Shown here piece after piece: positions 1 through 8,490 of a stretch of DNA of 64,000 bases. A program made the translations under genes and the position numbers. The notes beneath the pieces were generated by a model. It saw only the letters and a list, made by a program, of their open reading frames with translations, made no database searches and was not told where the DNA came from. Source of the stretch: Methanococcoides sp. (GTDB taxonomy: Archaea > Halobacteriota > Methanosarcinia > Methanosarcinales > Methanosarcinaceae). Each line of letters opens with the position of its first letter. The first letter of the stretch is position 1. Where the stretch lies: the NCBI GenBank assembly GCA_021108275.1, contig JAIORD010000031.1:31615-95614 (forward strand). Reading direction: 5' to 3'.

Positions 1-65
1 TAAAGTCCCAGCTTGTAAGAATGCAACGACATCTTTTATTAGGCATGAAAGGATAAATCATTTTA

Positions 66-560
66 ATGTCTGCTACAAATGGATCAACTTTTCTATCCAG
101 GCTGGATAAAACGGGAACTGACATTCTCAAATGCATGCATTGTGGCGTTTGTACCGGCAGTTGTCCGTCTGGAAGGCATACGAGCCTGAATGTAAGGAAT
201 TTGCTCAGGAAGGCTCGAAAAGGCGAATCTGTGCTTTCTGATGAGACCCTTTGGACATGTACAACATGTTATAATTGTCAGGAACGTTGCCCGAGGGGAA
301 TTGATATTGTTGATGCTATTTTTGAGATACGTGCGATAGCAGTACATGAAGGAATCATACTTAAAGAACATCGCACCGTGGGTAAATTGCTGGTCGAGCA
401 TGGGCATGCGGTGCCCATAAATGCTGAGAACAAAGCAAAGAGAGAAGCACTTGGGATGGATGCTTTGCCACCCACAGTACACAGTTTCCCGGATGCATTG
501 AGTGAAGTAAAGAAGTTGCTTGCCAACTGTAAATTCGATGAGTTGATGTCAAATGAGTGA
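66..560 (+). CDS. hdrC: Heterodisulfide reductase subunit C (HdrC)
   Basis: Small iron-sulfur subunit of the soluble HdrABC type, which passes electrons toward the CoM-S-S-CoB-reducing subunit HdrB. Two classical ferredoxin cysteine clusters are visible: CMHCGVCTGSCP at about residues 23-34 and CTTCYNCQERCP at about 64-75, each able to hold a [4Fe-4S] cluster. At 164 aa the length fits the family. The gene overlaps the frame of hdrB at its 3' end, so the two are co-transcribed. No hdrA is in view; it may lie elsewhere, as is common in Methanosarcinales. AAAGGA about 8 nt upstream supports the start. Confidence 0.93.
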   Translation: MSATNGSTFLSRLDKTGTDILKCMHCGVCTGSCPSGRHTSLNVRNLLRKARKGESVLSDETLWTCTTCYNCQERCPRGIDIVDAIFEIRAIAVHEGIILKEHRTVGKLLVEHGHAVPINAENKAKREALGMDALPPTVHSFPDALSEVKKLLANCKFDELMSNE

Positions 561-582
561 ATCTGCAAGGAAGGAACACGAA

Positions 583-1473
583 ATGAACAAATTGTCGCTG
601 TTTCTCGGATGTGTGATCCCTAATCGATACCCAGGTATTGAAAAAAGCACAAAGCTATGCCTTGAGAAATTGGATATAGATTGTGTCGATCTTGAAGGGG
701 CTTCATGTTGCCCGGCACCGGGAATTCTTCGGTCGTTCGATAAGACCACATGGCTTGCCCTGTCCAGCAGGAATATTACATTGACCGAAGATCTTGGACG
801 TGACATGCTTACTATCTGTAATGGATGTTATGGGTCCCTTGCCGATGCAAATAATGAATTGAAAGCTGACGAGGACCTTAAGGAAAGTGTTAATTCCCAC
901 CTTGCAGCCGTAGACAGAGAATTTAAAGGTACACAGGATATCCGCCATATTACGGAGTTCTTATATCAGGAAATAGAGCCCGAGAATATACGTGAGCTTG
1001 TCACAAACCCCCTGGAGATCAGGGTAGCTGTCCATTATGGCTGCCACCTGCTGAAGCCTTCAAAGGGACGAGCAGGCATGAATGTGGAAAGGCCTTCATT
1101 CTTTGATGAGCTTGTCGAGGCCACAGGGGCAGTAAGTGTGGATTATCCAGATAAGATGGAATGTTGTGGTGCTGGCGGAGGGGTCAGGTCTGCCTTGAGC
1201 GATGAAGCCCTTGCTCTCACAGAACATAAATTGTCAATGATAGAAGCAGCAGGGGTTGATTGTATTGTCAATGCATGCCCGTTCTGCCATATGCAGCTTG
1301 ATGTGGGACAGACCGACCTTAATGAAAGAGATGGCACAGAGCATTCAATACCGGTGCTACATTACACACAATTGTTAGGGCTTGCTTTTGGATATACCGT
1401 AGAGGAACTGGGCATTGACCTCAATTCTACATTGAACAAAGCTTTTTTTGAGATGATCGAGGATCTACCTTAA
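583..1473 (+). CDS. hdrB: Heterodisulfide reductase subunit B (HdrB)
   Basis: Catalytic subunit carrying two CCG domains that bind the noncubane [4Fe-4S] clusters reducing CoM-S-S-CoB. Visible motifs are an N-terminal LFLGC, then EGASCCPAPG with CNGCYGS, and a second set with CHLLKPS, ECCGAGGG and CPFCHMQ. I prefer the ATG at 583 (MNKLSLFLGC) over an in-frame ATG at 553. GGAAGGA sits about 8 nt before 583, and family members begin close to the LFLGC motif. It forms an operon with hdrC and converges on the mtr operon. Confidence 0.92.
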   Translation: MNKLSLFLGCVIPNRYPGIEKSTKLCLEKLDIDCVDLEGASCCPAPGILRSFDKTTWLALSSRNITLTEDLGRDMLTICNGCYGSLADANNELKADEDLKESVNSHLAAVDREFKGTQDIRHITEFLYQEIEPENIRELVTNPLEIRVAVHYGCHLLKPSKGRAGMNVERPSFFDELVEATGAVSVDYPDKMECCGAGGGVRSALSDEALALTEHKLSMIEAAGVDCIVNACPFCHMQLDVGQTDLNERDGTEHSIPVLHYTQLLGLAFGYTVEELGIDLNSTLNKAFFEMIEDLP

Positions 1474-1490
1474 TTCTCACTTTTTTACAT

Positions 1491-1516
1491 GCATGCTGCT
1501 CTTGAACAAAGCATGC
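1491..1516 (+). terminator. Hairpin downstream of hdrB
   Basis: Inverted repeat GCATGCT / AGCATGC (7 bp stem, 12 nt loop) about 18 nt after the hdrB stop, followed by GGGGTTTT. It is a plausible 3'-end structure. Archaeal termination depends mainly on T-tracts, and a T-run also lies just before it at 1481-1486. Confidence 0.4.
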
Positions 1517-1529
1517 GGGGTTTTAAAAA

Positions 1530-1612
1530 ATGAGAAGCTTCTTGTTTAGATCAGCTTGTTGAGTGAGTTGTTCCCATCCATGATATCAAGACCGAGTGTC
1601 TGTAGGCTAATG
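1530..1612 (-). pseudogene. Decayed fragment of an mtrH 3' end
   Basis: About 75 bases closely match the end of the real mtrH gene and its downstream flank (compare 1917-1995), including the shared run CAGCTTGTTGA and CATCCAT-ATC-AAGACCGAG. At its inner end it jumps to a short string, CCGAGTGTCTGT, that matches a more internal mtrH position near 2084, as if an internal deletion occurred. It carries no open frame of its own. With the next feature it forms the remains of a second, partly deleted mtr gene block in the same orientation. Confidence 0.7.
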
Positions 1613-1657
1613 AATATTGAGACTTCCGTTTCGAATTTTATTTTTCTGCCATGTCAA

Positions 1658-1750
1658 TTATCTCCCAAATAACAATAGGCCAAGTAACAGTATAATTGCA
1701 AGACATATTATGATGGCAAAAATGAGTGCAGGATAATTTTTTTGATTCAT
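1658..1750 (-). CDS. Micro-ORF encoding a lone MtrA-type membrane anchor (30 aa)
   Basis: Reads M-N-Q-K-N-Y, a long hydrophobic stretch, then [10 protein letters not shown] and a stop. The last ten residues equal the C-terminal anchor of the intact MtrA encoded at 3376-4101. After the stop, the relic continues into a copy of the mtrF start that reads MAEK and then stops. The 3' half is clearly an mtrA-mtrF junction copy; the 5' half is new sequence that supplies its own ATG. A TATA-like TTTATTTATA lies about 27 nt before the ATG, which would give leaderless transcription. It may be an expressed single-helix peptide or only a relic. Confidence 0.4.
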   Translation of the reverse strand: MNQKNYPALIFAIIICLAIILLLGLLLFGR

Positions 1751-1770
1751 AAAGCGTAATTTGAACCCAC

Positions 1771-1782
1771 CGTATAAATAAA
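1771..1782 (-). promoter_or_regulatory. TATA-like box before the MtrA-anchor micro-ORF
   Basis: The minus strand reads TTTATTTATACG, centred about 27 nt before the ATG at 1750. This is the usual TATA-to-start distance for a leaderless archaeal transcript. No ribosome binding site is visible between them. Confidence 0.3.
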
Positions 1783-1904
1783 ATGCCACTTCCGTCACTA
1801 TTTTTCTAAAGAAGATCATTTATGCAGGAATATTACTTTTGGAGTTTTACAACTTTATGAACCAGAAGAGGAAACCAAAATACTGATCAGGAAATTAGAA
1901 ATAA

Positions 1905-1920
1905 GTTAAAAAAAAGAAAA
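1905..1920 (-). terminator. T-rich terminator of the mtr operon
   Basis: An A-rich run on the plus strand gives a U-rich transcript end, with eight consecutive T, about 16-30 nt after the mtrH stop on the minus strand. Such T-tracts are the normal archaeal intrinsic terminator. Confidence 0.5.
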
Positions 1921-1935
1921 TGAAAAGCTGGTTGT

Positions 1936-2892
1936 TTAGACCAGCTTGTTGATTGGGTGGTTCTCATCCATAATCTCAAGACCGAGTTCTTTTGCGGTCT
2001 CTGCAAGGATGATATCTACCATTGCGGTTGCAGGGTAGACTGTGTCAGTGTTCTCGATAGGACCGAACAGCTGGAAGTTAGAACCGAGTGTCTGTGGGAC
2101 AAGGTTCGTTCCGATATCTGCTGGCATGTAAACTGCCTTGCGCTGTTCCTTTGTTTCGAAGCCCTTCTTGTAGTCCTTCATCCAGTCCCATGCAGAAGCA
2201 AGGTTGTGGTATCCGCCACCTACAGGGAGACCGAAGTGACCCTTTACAGCGATTACTGCTCTCATGGATGCACCAGCACCTGCTCCGAGTGGAGTTGCAG
2301 CTACATCGACGAGTGGTTTTGTGATGCCACAGTCCTTTGCGATGTCGAGCATACCCATGGTCTGACCTGGACCACCGGTCTCAAGAACCTCAAGCTTTCC
2401 TTTTACGGTTGGGTCTGTTGCGTTGAACGCAAGGACGATTGAAGCATTGATATCACTCTTTCTGATAGCTTCGACCTCATCGTCGTGGATACTACCGTTG
2501 ATAGAGTTGTAGATAGCCCTGTCAGCTACACCGATCTCTGTCACGTATTCTGCTGCTGCAGCACGTACTTCGCCTGCGGATGAGTCGATAAGGAAAGGTG
2601 TCTTGTCATCTTCTGCAACGAACCAATCGATGTATTTCTTGATAGCCTGTGGTGTTTCACCGACGATCTGGTTAACGCATGGATTACCTGTTACATCGGT
2701 CATCTCAAGCATGTGGTTCCAGAGATTGTCTGCTGCTTCCTTGTCGAAAACTCCCTCATCTTCATCGGTCACGATCTTGTGTCTGTTGTAGAACATTGAA
2801 CCGATCAGAATTGTTGGGTACTGCCCGGGCTGACCGCCGAACTTGACGCCGCCAACCTCGAATACTTCCTGTTTCTTGTCAAATTTAAACAT
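1936..2892 (-). CDS. mtrH: Tetrahydromethanopterin S-methyltransferase subunit H (MtrH)
   Basis: Last gene of the mtr operon. MtrH is the peripheral methyltransferase that moves the methyl group from methyl-H4MPT (H4SPT in this family) to the cobalamin held by MtrA; the rest of the complex couples methyl transfer to sodium pumping. The 318 aa chain is full length and soluble. It opens with MFKFDKKQEVFEVGGVKFGG and contains the family segment GGPGQTMGMLDIAKDCGI. It starts 14 nt after mtrG with a purine-rich ribosome site, GAGGTAA. Confidence 0.97.
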   Translation of the reverse strand: MFKFDKKQEVFEVGGVKFGGQPGQYPTILIGSMFYNRHKIVTDEDEGVFDKEAADNLWNHMLEMTDVTGNPCVNQIVGETPQAIKKYIDWFVAEDDKTPFLIDSSAGEVRAAAAEYVTEIGVADRAIYNSINGSIHDDEVEAIRKSDINASIVLAFNATDPTVKGKLEVLETGGPGQTMGMLDIAKDCGITKPLVDVAATPLGAGAGASMRAVIAVKGHFGLPVGGGYHNLASAWDWMKDYKKGFETKEQRKAVYMPADIGTNLVPQTLGSNFQLFGPIENTDTVYPATAMVDIILAETAKELGLEIMDENHPINKLV

Positions 2893-2906
2893 GTTATTAC
2901 CTCTTA

Positions 2907-3134
2907 TCAGATGAGTATAGGAGAGAGTGAAATGTAGATCAAGAATATCAATATACCAGCTACTGCTCCGTACAGTATACCCATATCCCTACCTAATTTC
3001 TTTCCGATCCTCTGTGCGATCTCACTGTTTACGAATTCGATCTTCTCGTCGATCAAATTGAGCTTCTCAAGAACCTCATTGAAATCTGCAGGGTCTGTTA
3101 CAACACTTGGTGTTGTGTTCTTTGCGTCGCTCAT
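2907..3134 (-). CDS. mtrG: Tetrahydromethanopterin S-methyltransferase subunit G (MtrG)
   Basis: A 75-residue subunit of the sodium-pumping methyltransferase. A charged, helical N-terminal part (about residues 15-50) is followed by one C-terminal membrane helix (about 52-72), the usual MtrG layout. The start overlaps the mtrF stop by 4 nt (ATGA), indicating translational coupling. Confidence 0.95.
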   Translation of the reverse strand: MSDAKNTTPSVVTDPADFNEVLEKLNLIDEKIEFVNSEIAQRIGKKLGRDMGILYGAVAGILIFLIYISLSPILI

Positions 3135-3370
3135 ATTATACCACCTAACTGCCAGATGATCAATGGGAGTATCAGTACCATCAGAACTGCGAATCCAAAC
3201 CCGACAATGAAGCCGGTTGCAGCTGTGGCATTAACTCCGGAGTCGAGCTTCTGGTTCCTTGCGATAAGCTGAGCCCTGTATCGAATTCTATCGACAACGT
3301 TTTCAATGGCACCCATCTGTGGGCTGATTACCATTGGGACTCCCTGTCCAGATTCTATTTCTTCTGCCAT
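3131..3370 (-). CDS. mtrF: Tetrahydromethanopterin S-methyltransferase subunit F (MtrF)
   Basis: A 79-residue subunit with an N-terminal soluble part and one C-terminal membrane helix (about residues 52-76). MtrF resembles the membrane-proximal part of MtrA. It sits between mtrA and mtrG in the conserved order and overlaps mtrG by 4 nt. Its start region is the stretch duplicated in the relic near 1650. Confidence 0.95.
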   Translation of the reverse strand: MAEEIESGQGVPMVISPQMGAIENVVDRIRYRAQLIARNQKLDSGVNATAATGFIVGFGFAVLMVLILPLIIWQLGGII

Positions 3371-3375
3371 GTCAA

Positions 3376-4101
3376 TTACCTCCCGAATAACAATAGGCCA
3401 AGTAGTGACAGCGTAATTGCAAGACCGATCATGATACCTTCGACCTTACCTGCGTGTACGCCTGCGTGGTACTTGTTCCAGTTACCGGCAATGACCATTT
3501 CTCTGTCAATATCAAGGATCCTGTTCCTGATAGTTGCGATCTCAGCTGCCATTGGCTTAAGTCCGCCAGCCTCTTCCTCACCTTCGCCGTCAGCTTCGCC
3601 GACTTCGAGGACCATAGGATCAACATCAAGTGCTCCAGGGTCTTTTGCTACACATTCTTTGATCTTTGCAACGATCTGTCCCATATCTTCGGTACCGATC
3701 ATGTCGATCATTTCAACCTGCTGCTGAAGTCTTTCGACCGCTTCATCAGTGAGGTTCTCAACATAAGGAATAGCACCTGTTGCACCCACAATACGGTTAT
3801 CACTTACACCGTTCTTGTGGACCATCATGAACGCTTCACCGGTAATGTGTCCTTTGACTTCGGAACCGGTAATGATCACGAATCTGATGTTAGGGTTTCC
3901 AATGATCTGTGCAACGACCTTCTCAAGACCGAGGTTCTCTGTTTTACATGGACCTGTAATTGCAGCCCCTGCTTCAAGTTGTGGGCCGCCGGATATGTGT
4001 GATCCACAGGTGATAACAGCAACGCAGTTCTTTACGTCCCCTACCTCGTATTCACCTTTTAGGGTTGGCCAGTCTACTGCTGGTTCTCTCTTATCTACCA
4101 T
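3376..4101 (-). CDS. mtrA: Tetrahydromethanopterin S-methyltransferase subunit A, corrinoid protein (MtrA)
   Basis: Carries the cobalamin (factor III) that accepts and donates the methyl group. The soluble corrinoid domain covers roughly residues 1-175 and includes the conserved segment [13 protein letters not shown], whose histidine is the known lower axial cobalt ligand of the family. An acidic linker ([15 protein letters not shown]) follows, and one C-terminal membrane helix ends in LLGLLLFGR. Length 241 aa is normal for Methanosarcinales. It lies 5 nt upstream of mtrF and 1 nt downstream of mtrB. Confidence 0.97.
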   Translation of the reverse strand: MVDKREPAVDWPTLKGEYEVGDVKNCVAVITCGSHISGGPQLEAGAAITGPCKTENLGLEKVVAQIIGNPNIRFVIITGSEVKGHITGEAFMMVHKNGVSDNRIVGATGAIPYVENLTDEAVERLQQQVEMIDMIGTEDMGQIVAKIKECVAKDPGALDVDPMVLEVGEADGEGEEEAGGLKPMAAEIATIRNRILDIDREMVIAGNWNKYHAGVHAGKVEGIMIGLAITLSLLGLLLFGR

Positions 4102-4102
4102 A

Positions 4103-4426
4103 TTATAGACCTCCGATCAAACTGAGGATGTATAGTGTCAATGCTATCATACCTGAGAAGACAAGACCGACTATAACACCATAGAAAGTGTTACCGTAGA
4201 AACCTGCTTTTAATGCTGTGTCTTCCCTTCCGGGGAAGGCGTTCAAAAGCTTCATGTCAGGTGAAAGTGAATTGACCAGATCATCAGCGATCTTATCAAG
4301 TTCATTGACCTGTTCCATGATAGGGTCCATTGAGTAACAGATGATGTCCTCACGTTCTGCTGCCAGAACTGATGTAAGTGGGTCCAATACAAGATGTGCT
4401 TCTGGTGCTACGTGTACCATGCTCAT
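4103..4426 (-). CDS. mtrB: Tetrahydromethanopterin S-methyltransferase subunit B (MtrB)
   Basis: A 107-residue subunit with a soluble N-terminal part and one C-terminal membrane helix (about residues 82-105). The position between mtrC and mtrA matches the conserved operon. It overlaps mtrC by 4 nt (ATGA). Catalysis lies in MtrA and MtrH, so its role is structural in the membrane core. Confidence 0.95.
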   Translation of the reverse strand: MSMVHVAPEAHLVLDPLTSVLAAEREDIICYSMDPIMEQVNELDKIADDLVNSLSPDMKLLNAFPGREDTALKAGFYGNTFYGVIVGLVFSGMIALTLYILSLIGGL

Positions 4427-5232
4427 TCTAATTCCTCCTCAGTAGGCAGAAGACCGGTTCCAAGAACCTTATATGCGTCTCTGTTAACGAGTTTGACATA
4501 CTTACTGAATGCAATGTACCATATGACAACACCGATCAGTATAGTTGGAACAGCGGATGCCCCATCTGCGACGGTTGCTACGATACCTGCAACGACCATT
4601 GCGATCGCACCTTTCTCAACACCGGTCATCAATGTCCTGTCCTGCGTTTCATCAGGACCAAGGTTCGCATTGAATGGATGGAGAATTGCCATACCACCAG
4701 CGATGAAGATCACTGCGATATATCCGGTTGCAACAACGGTTTCCAGTACTGCATCGAACATGAAGGTACCTGTCATTGCGACACTAAGGCCGATGATGGT
4801 AAGTGCACCTGCGCCAGCGATCTCTGTCATGGACTGTTCCATAATAGGAATGCCCATTCCAAGGACCTTGTTAGCGAGTACACCAATGACAAGTCCGATA
4901 ATTGCTGCTGTAATAAATGCTACGATAGGTCCGGCAATGCCTCCTACTGCAAGTCCGAACATGGATGCAACAACACCCATACCAAGTGCCATCATACCAA
5001 TGGATGGAACACCGGTACCAAGACCGTAACTTGCTACACGCCTGACAGCTGCACCTCCCCAAACGATCGCACAGATAGCGCCAAGTGCACCAATGAATGC
5101 GAATGCGGGTGATGCAACGGAAAGGAAATGACCTCCGTATGCTCCTGCGAGACCTCCGAGAGTTCCCAGAGCGATCAACTTATTCTGTGGAATGCCACCT
5201 GTGGCTTCTCCACCAGCTCCTCCTGCGGACAT
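4423..5232 (-). CDS. mtrC: Tetrahydromethanopterin S-methyltransferase subunit C (MtrC)
   Basis: Polytopic membrane subunit (269 aa, several hydrophobic segments rich in Gly, Ala and Ile) of the sodium-translocating core formed with MtrD and MtrE. The N-terminus is short and glycine-rich ([13 protein letters not shown]). The start follows the mtrD stop by 1 nt and the stop overlaps the start of mtrB. Confidence 0.96.
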   Translation of the reverse strand: MSAGGAGGEATGGIPQNKLIALGTLGGLAGAYGGHFLSVASPAFAFIGALGAICAIVWGGAAVRRVASYGLGTGVPSIGMMALGMGVVASMFGLAVGGIAGPIVAFITAAIIGLVIGVLANKVLGMGIPIMEQSMTEIAGAGALTIIGLSVAMTGTFMFDAVLETVVATGYIAVIFIAGGMAILHPFNANLGPDETQDRTLMTGVEKGAIAMVVAGIVATVADGASAVPTILIGVVIWYIAFSKYVKLVNRDAYKVLGTGLLPTEEELE

Positions 5233-5233
5233 A

Positions 5234-5953
5234 TTAGAGACCTCCGATAGTGATTATACCAACGAAAGCACACATCAATGTTGCCACAAAGGATGCAAGA
5301 ACTGCCTTTGGCCATTTCTTGAACTTAGGGTCGTGGAAACCTTCGATGGTTCCTCCAATGTTGTATGAAGGAATAACAGCGTTCACGAAAAAGATTCCTA
5401 CAGCGAAGATACTTGCAAGTGCTACAAGGTTACTCTGGGTGAGACCAGTGCTCGTGCTCATGAGAGCGAAGTAGATAATCGAACCGCCAATGCCACCAAG
5501 AGCACCGCCGATAACACCACTTACGTATGAGACGGTTGGAAGTCCGTGTCCCTCAGTACCCTGTGAAACGTAGATGTCCTGCCTGTCCTTTGTGATAGGG
5601 TCATAGTCTACTTTTGCGGATGCTGGTGGTACACCAACACCATATACGTAAACCCATGTCCCCACGATCATTGTTACAGATATCATGATCATTGCACCGA
5701 CTCCACCGGATGCAACAACAAGTAGGGGACTATCAGATACTGCCATGACCGCTCCTGCGGTCACAAGTCCTGTGAGACCTGCTCCAGCAGCCAGCTGTAC
5801 AGTACCGGTACCAATACCGGTTGCCTGTGCCATAGCTGCAGGTGCTCCACCTACAGGCACGAAGTGAACACTCCATGAAATAAGCATACCGCCAATGGTC
5901 ACCATTGCGATGTATAAAATGTTCTCTGCGATAATTCCTGCTACATCTATCAT
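5234..5953 (-). CDS. mtrD: Tetrahydromethanopterin S-methyltransferase subunit D (MtrD)
   Basis: Polytopic membrane subunit (239 aa). It is rich in glycine and alanine hydrophobic segments, with a charged loop (VDYDPITKDRQDIYVSQG) in the middle as in family members. It is part of the sodium channel module. It overlaps mtrE by 4 nt. Confidence 0.96.
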   Translation of the reverse strand: MIDVAGIIAENILYIAMVTIGGMLISWSVHFVPVGGAPAAMAQATGIGTGTVQLAAGAGLTGLVTAGAVMAVSDSPLLVVASGGVGAMIMISVTMIVGTWVYVYGVGVPPASAKVDYDPITKDRQDIYVSQGTEGHGLPTVSYVSGVIGGALGGIGGSIIYFALMSTSTGLTQSNLVALASIFAVGIFFVNAVIPSYNIGGTIEGFHDPKFKKWPKAVLASFVATLMCAFVGIITIGGL

Positions 5954-6855
5954 GCAGCGACCTCCTCTTCTTCCTTGTAAGGACCAAATGCCTTACGTGC
6001 TGCTACTTCGATCTTTCTGTTCCAGATGATCATAAGTAACACCAAAATTACCCCTGCTGCAACTGAAAGCCATCCCATTGTGAGACTGGTAGCAGGGTTA
6101 AAAACAGCTGTTACCCAACCGCTTAAGAAAACGGTCATACCGAATGCAAGACCGGTTACTGGGCCTCCGAACTTTGCACAGAACCATGAATTGTCGATAC
6201 CATTACGAAGACCAGATTCTGCTTTCCTTACAATGTTACCGGAATTTGCAGCATTGAGACCTGATCCGAACTCAACGTTCTGGAATTCACGCTCTGCACC
6301 ATAATGAACATCACCAGTGGATGAACCGATAGCTCCGACAGTGATTCCCCAAATGAACGCAAGAAGCGTAAGTGGGAAAGGATGTGCAAGAACGGCCACC
6401 ATGATGTATGATACAACAAGGATACAGAATGTTGTAATGAATGCATATCCCATCATCACTGGCGTATGTGATCTGAGAATATCAAGGTAGATTGGTTGTC
6501 TGAAACGTTTCTGACTTGCGGTACGGCCCATGTAAGCCGTAATACAATATGTTCCGTGTACTGCGGTAGCAACAAGTGCACCAATAGCGATAGCAAAGAT
6601 CACAGACAGACTTGCGGTCATCAATACAGATGCCACGGTTCCGCCAATAGCACAGATCAATGCATTCGATGGTGGTTCACCAGAAATTGCTTTGTTGTAG
6701 ATCCTATGTGGATACATCATTTGGGGAGCTAGCTGTACTTGTGAATTTGGGTTACTCTGAGATCCGACATCAGATTCGAGATCCTCAGTTGTGCCAGCAA
6801 TAGTTGCGGCAGCGCCCATAAGTGCTAGAACACCCATGCCCATGAGTGGTTCCAT
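5950..6855 (-). CDS. mtrE: Tetrahydromethanopterin S-methyltransferase subunit E (MtrE)
   Basis: First gene of the eight-gene mtr operon. It is a 301-residue integral membrane subunit containing the family segment NVEFGSGLNAANSGNIVRKA and a basic C-terminal tail. The start is secured by a strong ribosome site, GAAGGAGG, 7-8 nt upstream. MtrE and MtrD are regarded as the subunits most directly involved in sodium translocation. The promoter region is described separately. Confidence 0.97.
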   Translation of the reverse strand: MEPLMGMGVLALMGAAATIAGTTEDLESDVGSQSNPNSQVQLAPQMMYPHRIYNKAISGEPPSNALICAIGGTVASVLMTASLSVIFAIAIGALVATAVHGTYCITAYMGRTASQKRFRQPIYLDILRSHTPVMMGYAFITTFCILVVSYIMVAVLAHPFPLTLLAFIWGITVGAIGSSTGDVHYGAEREFQNVEFGSGLNAANSGNIVRKAESGLRNGIDNSWFCAKFGGPVTGLAFGMTVFLSGWVTAVFNPATSLTMGWLSVAAGVILVLLMIIWNRKIEVAARKAFGPYKEEEEVAA

Positions 6856-6862
6856 TTATTTT

Positions 6863-6950
6863 CCTCCTTCGTAGTTCTAAATCAATAATATAAGTGCGAA
6901 TAATATACACTATCTTCGATATTTTAGCCACATATTACGTAAATATGGCA
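6863..6950 (-). promoter_or_regulatory. Promoter, ribosome site and possible operator of the mtr operon
   Basis: Reading toward mtrE, 6927-6949 holds a near-perfect palindrome centred on ACGT (GCCATATTTACGT and its mirror, with one extra base on each side). A TATA-like TGTATATTATT follows at about 6899-6909, then the strong Shine-Dalgarno GAAGGAGG at 6862-6869. The palindrome lies just upstream of the TATA box, where an activator or repressor could act. Confidence 0.45.
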
Positions 6951-7041
6951 TAGACTAACGTAAGATGGTCAGCATTATCTAAAATCATTCATAAACCTTT
7001 CGGAACTTTTCTGGAAAAAAAGGGTTCTGCAAGAATTATTC

Positions 7042-7428
7042 TCATTCTCGCCTGTCGAACCTTAAGATATAAATATCAGGACGTGGCTGCTTGCCGCTCC
7101 CTCTGCCAAAATCCATGTAACAATTGCTACAAAGCATACGTGCATTTATCGATGCAATTTCAGAAGTTCCAGGAATAAGGCGGACAAAAAGGAAAGAAGG
7201 GTCGATCTCAAGGGATGTGACCGTTTCAGTAAAGTATTTGAGGATATGCTCTTCGAAGACCTCCAGATCATCCAGTTGGAGCCCACGCGTGTTTATTGTG
7301 ATACCACCACATCCACAGGGAAGGGCAAAGGCATCCATTTCGATCAGAAAGACAGGTATACCCAAAAGTTCCCGAAGTTTGTTCTCCAATGCTCCATGTG
7401 CTTTCAGCATATCTTGTATAATAGTCAT
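7042..7428 (-). CDS. Conserved hypothetical protein, coupled to a U32-family gene
   Basis: A 128-residue protein I cannot assign. It has an N-terminal helical part, a PCGCGG cysteine motif near residue 37, a later CSNCYMDFGRGSG motif near residue 99, and a basic C-terminus. The two cysteine pairs could bind a metal. It overlaps the upstream U32-family gene by 4 nt, so the proteins are probably made together. The position next to mtr suggests, but does not show, a methanogen-specific role. Confidence 0.75.
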   Translation of the reverse strand: MTIIQDMLKAHGALENKLRELLGIPVFLIEMDAFALPCGCGGITINTRGLQLDDLEVFEEHILKYFTETVTSLEIDPSFLFVRLIPGTSEIASINARMLCSNCYMDFGRGSGKQPRPDIYILRFDRRE

Positions 7429-8398
7429 GTTCTATCTCCTGATGATCCCAATGGTATCATACGACGTCCGTCCTCATCCTGAGAATATACCCGAATGATC
7501 TTCTCAGCAAGGCGCTTACAATATCCACACTTGTGGCAGACCTTATCGCATCTTTTCCATTGCTCTATGGCCCCGTTCAGCTCATTGTTAGGGATAAAGA
7601 AATGGTCCTTCAGGTCCTTTATACTATCCAACAGGTCAATAAGATTGCCTTCATAGCTCTCGTTAGCGTAAGCATCTACGGCACTAAGGATCCAGTTGAT
7701 GAACTGCGTCCTGCCACCAATCTTGAATGTGTCCGTGATATGGCGATATTCCTTAAGGTCCTCCGGCCTGATCCAGGGCGATTTTATGAGCTGTTGCGAA
7801 TCATTGATCCTCAAGGACAGGCACTTGAAGTAGTAATAATCATCAAGCACATTCGGCTTTGGCCCCGGACCATTGGCATGTGAGAAGAAATTGAAGTGAG
7901 CATACCTGAAGGGGCACTGATACAAACAGGCCTCGTTTACAAGCAGCTTCAGATCGCATGATACTGCGTCCCGTATCGCTTCCAGTTTATCGAATTGCCT
8001 ATTCACTGCAGGATCGATGACTATCGTAGTTGCTCCAAGTTGTTCATAGAACTCGGCCTTCTGCGGAGAATCCACAAAAGAGAGTACCGAGACCACCACA
8101 TCCATATCATAATCCTTTGCGAGCATTTCCACAAAAAGGGGATCTGCAACAGTGATCGAATCTATCCCGATGCCGTTCAACTTATCGAAATACCAATCGA
8201 TGGTTCGGTAACCTTCCGGCGTAAGTTGCTGTCCGCCCATGCAGGAGCTGTTAAGGACGATCTCCATCTTCACGCCCCTATCATGTGCGTACTCCGTCTG
8301 TATAGCGATCTCCTCAAGCTTCGGCGCACTCAGGTTGGTCCTGAAAGCAGGTCTTCAAGTCCTTCAAGATGACCTACATGTGGTACATACAGCTTCAT
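7425..8398 (-). CDS. U32 peptidase-family protein with an apparent frameshift near its N-terminus
   Basis: From about 8345 downward the frame encodes a U32-type TIM barrel with cysteines in ACLYQCPFRYAHF and CDKVCHKCGYCKR. Such cysteines bind a [4Fe-4S] cluster in UbiU/UbiV and tRNA-hydroxylase relatives, so an oxidoreductase or hydroxylase role is as likely as peptidase. The natural start seems to be the ATG at 8398 (MKLYVPHVGHLEGLEDL), but its frame stops after 22 codons. The barrel resumes one base out of frame (PAFRTNLSAPKLEEIA). Either one base is missing near 8345-8352 or the protein starts internally at about 8273. Confidence 0.7.
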
Positions 8399-8490
8399 TG
8401 AAACCATCTATCAGGTAAATTTAGATAAGGATTTTGGTTTGTTGCACCAGACCAAAATAGTTATTAGAGGCTATTTTAGTTCTAATCAAT

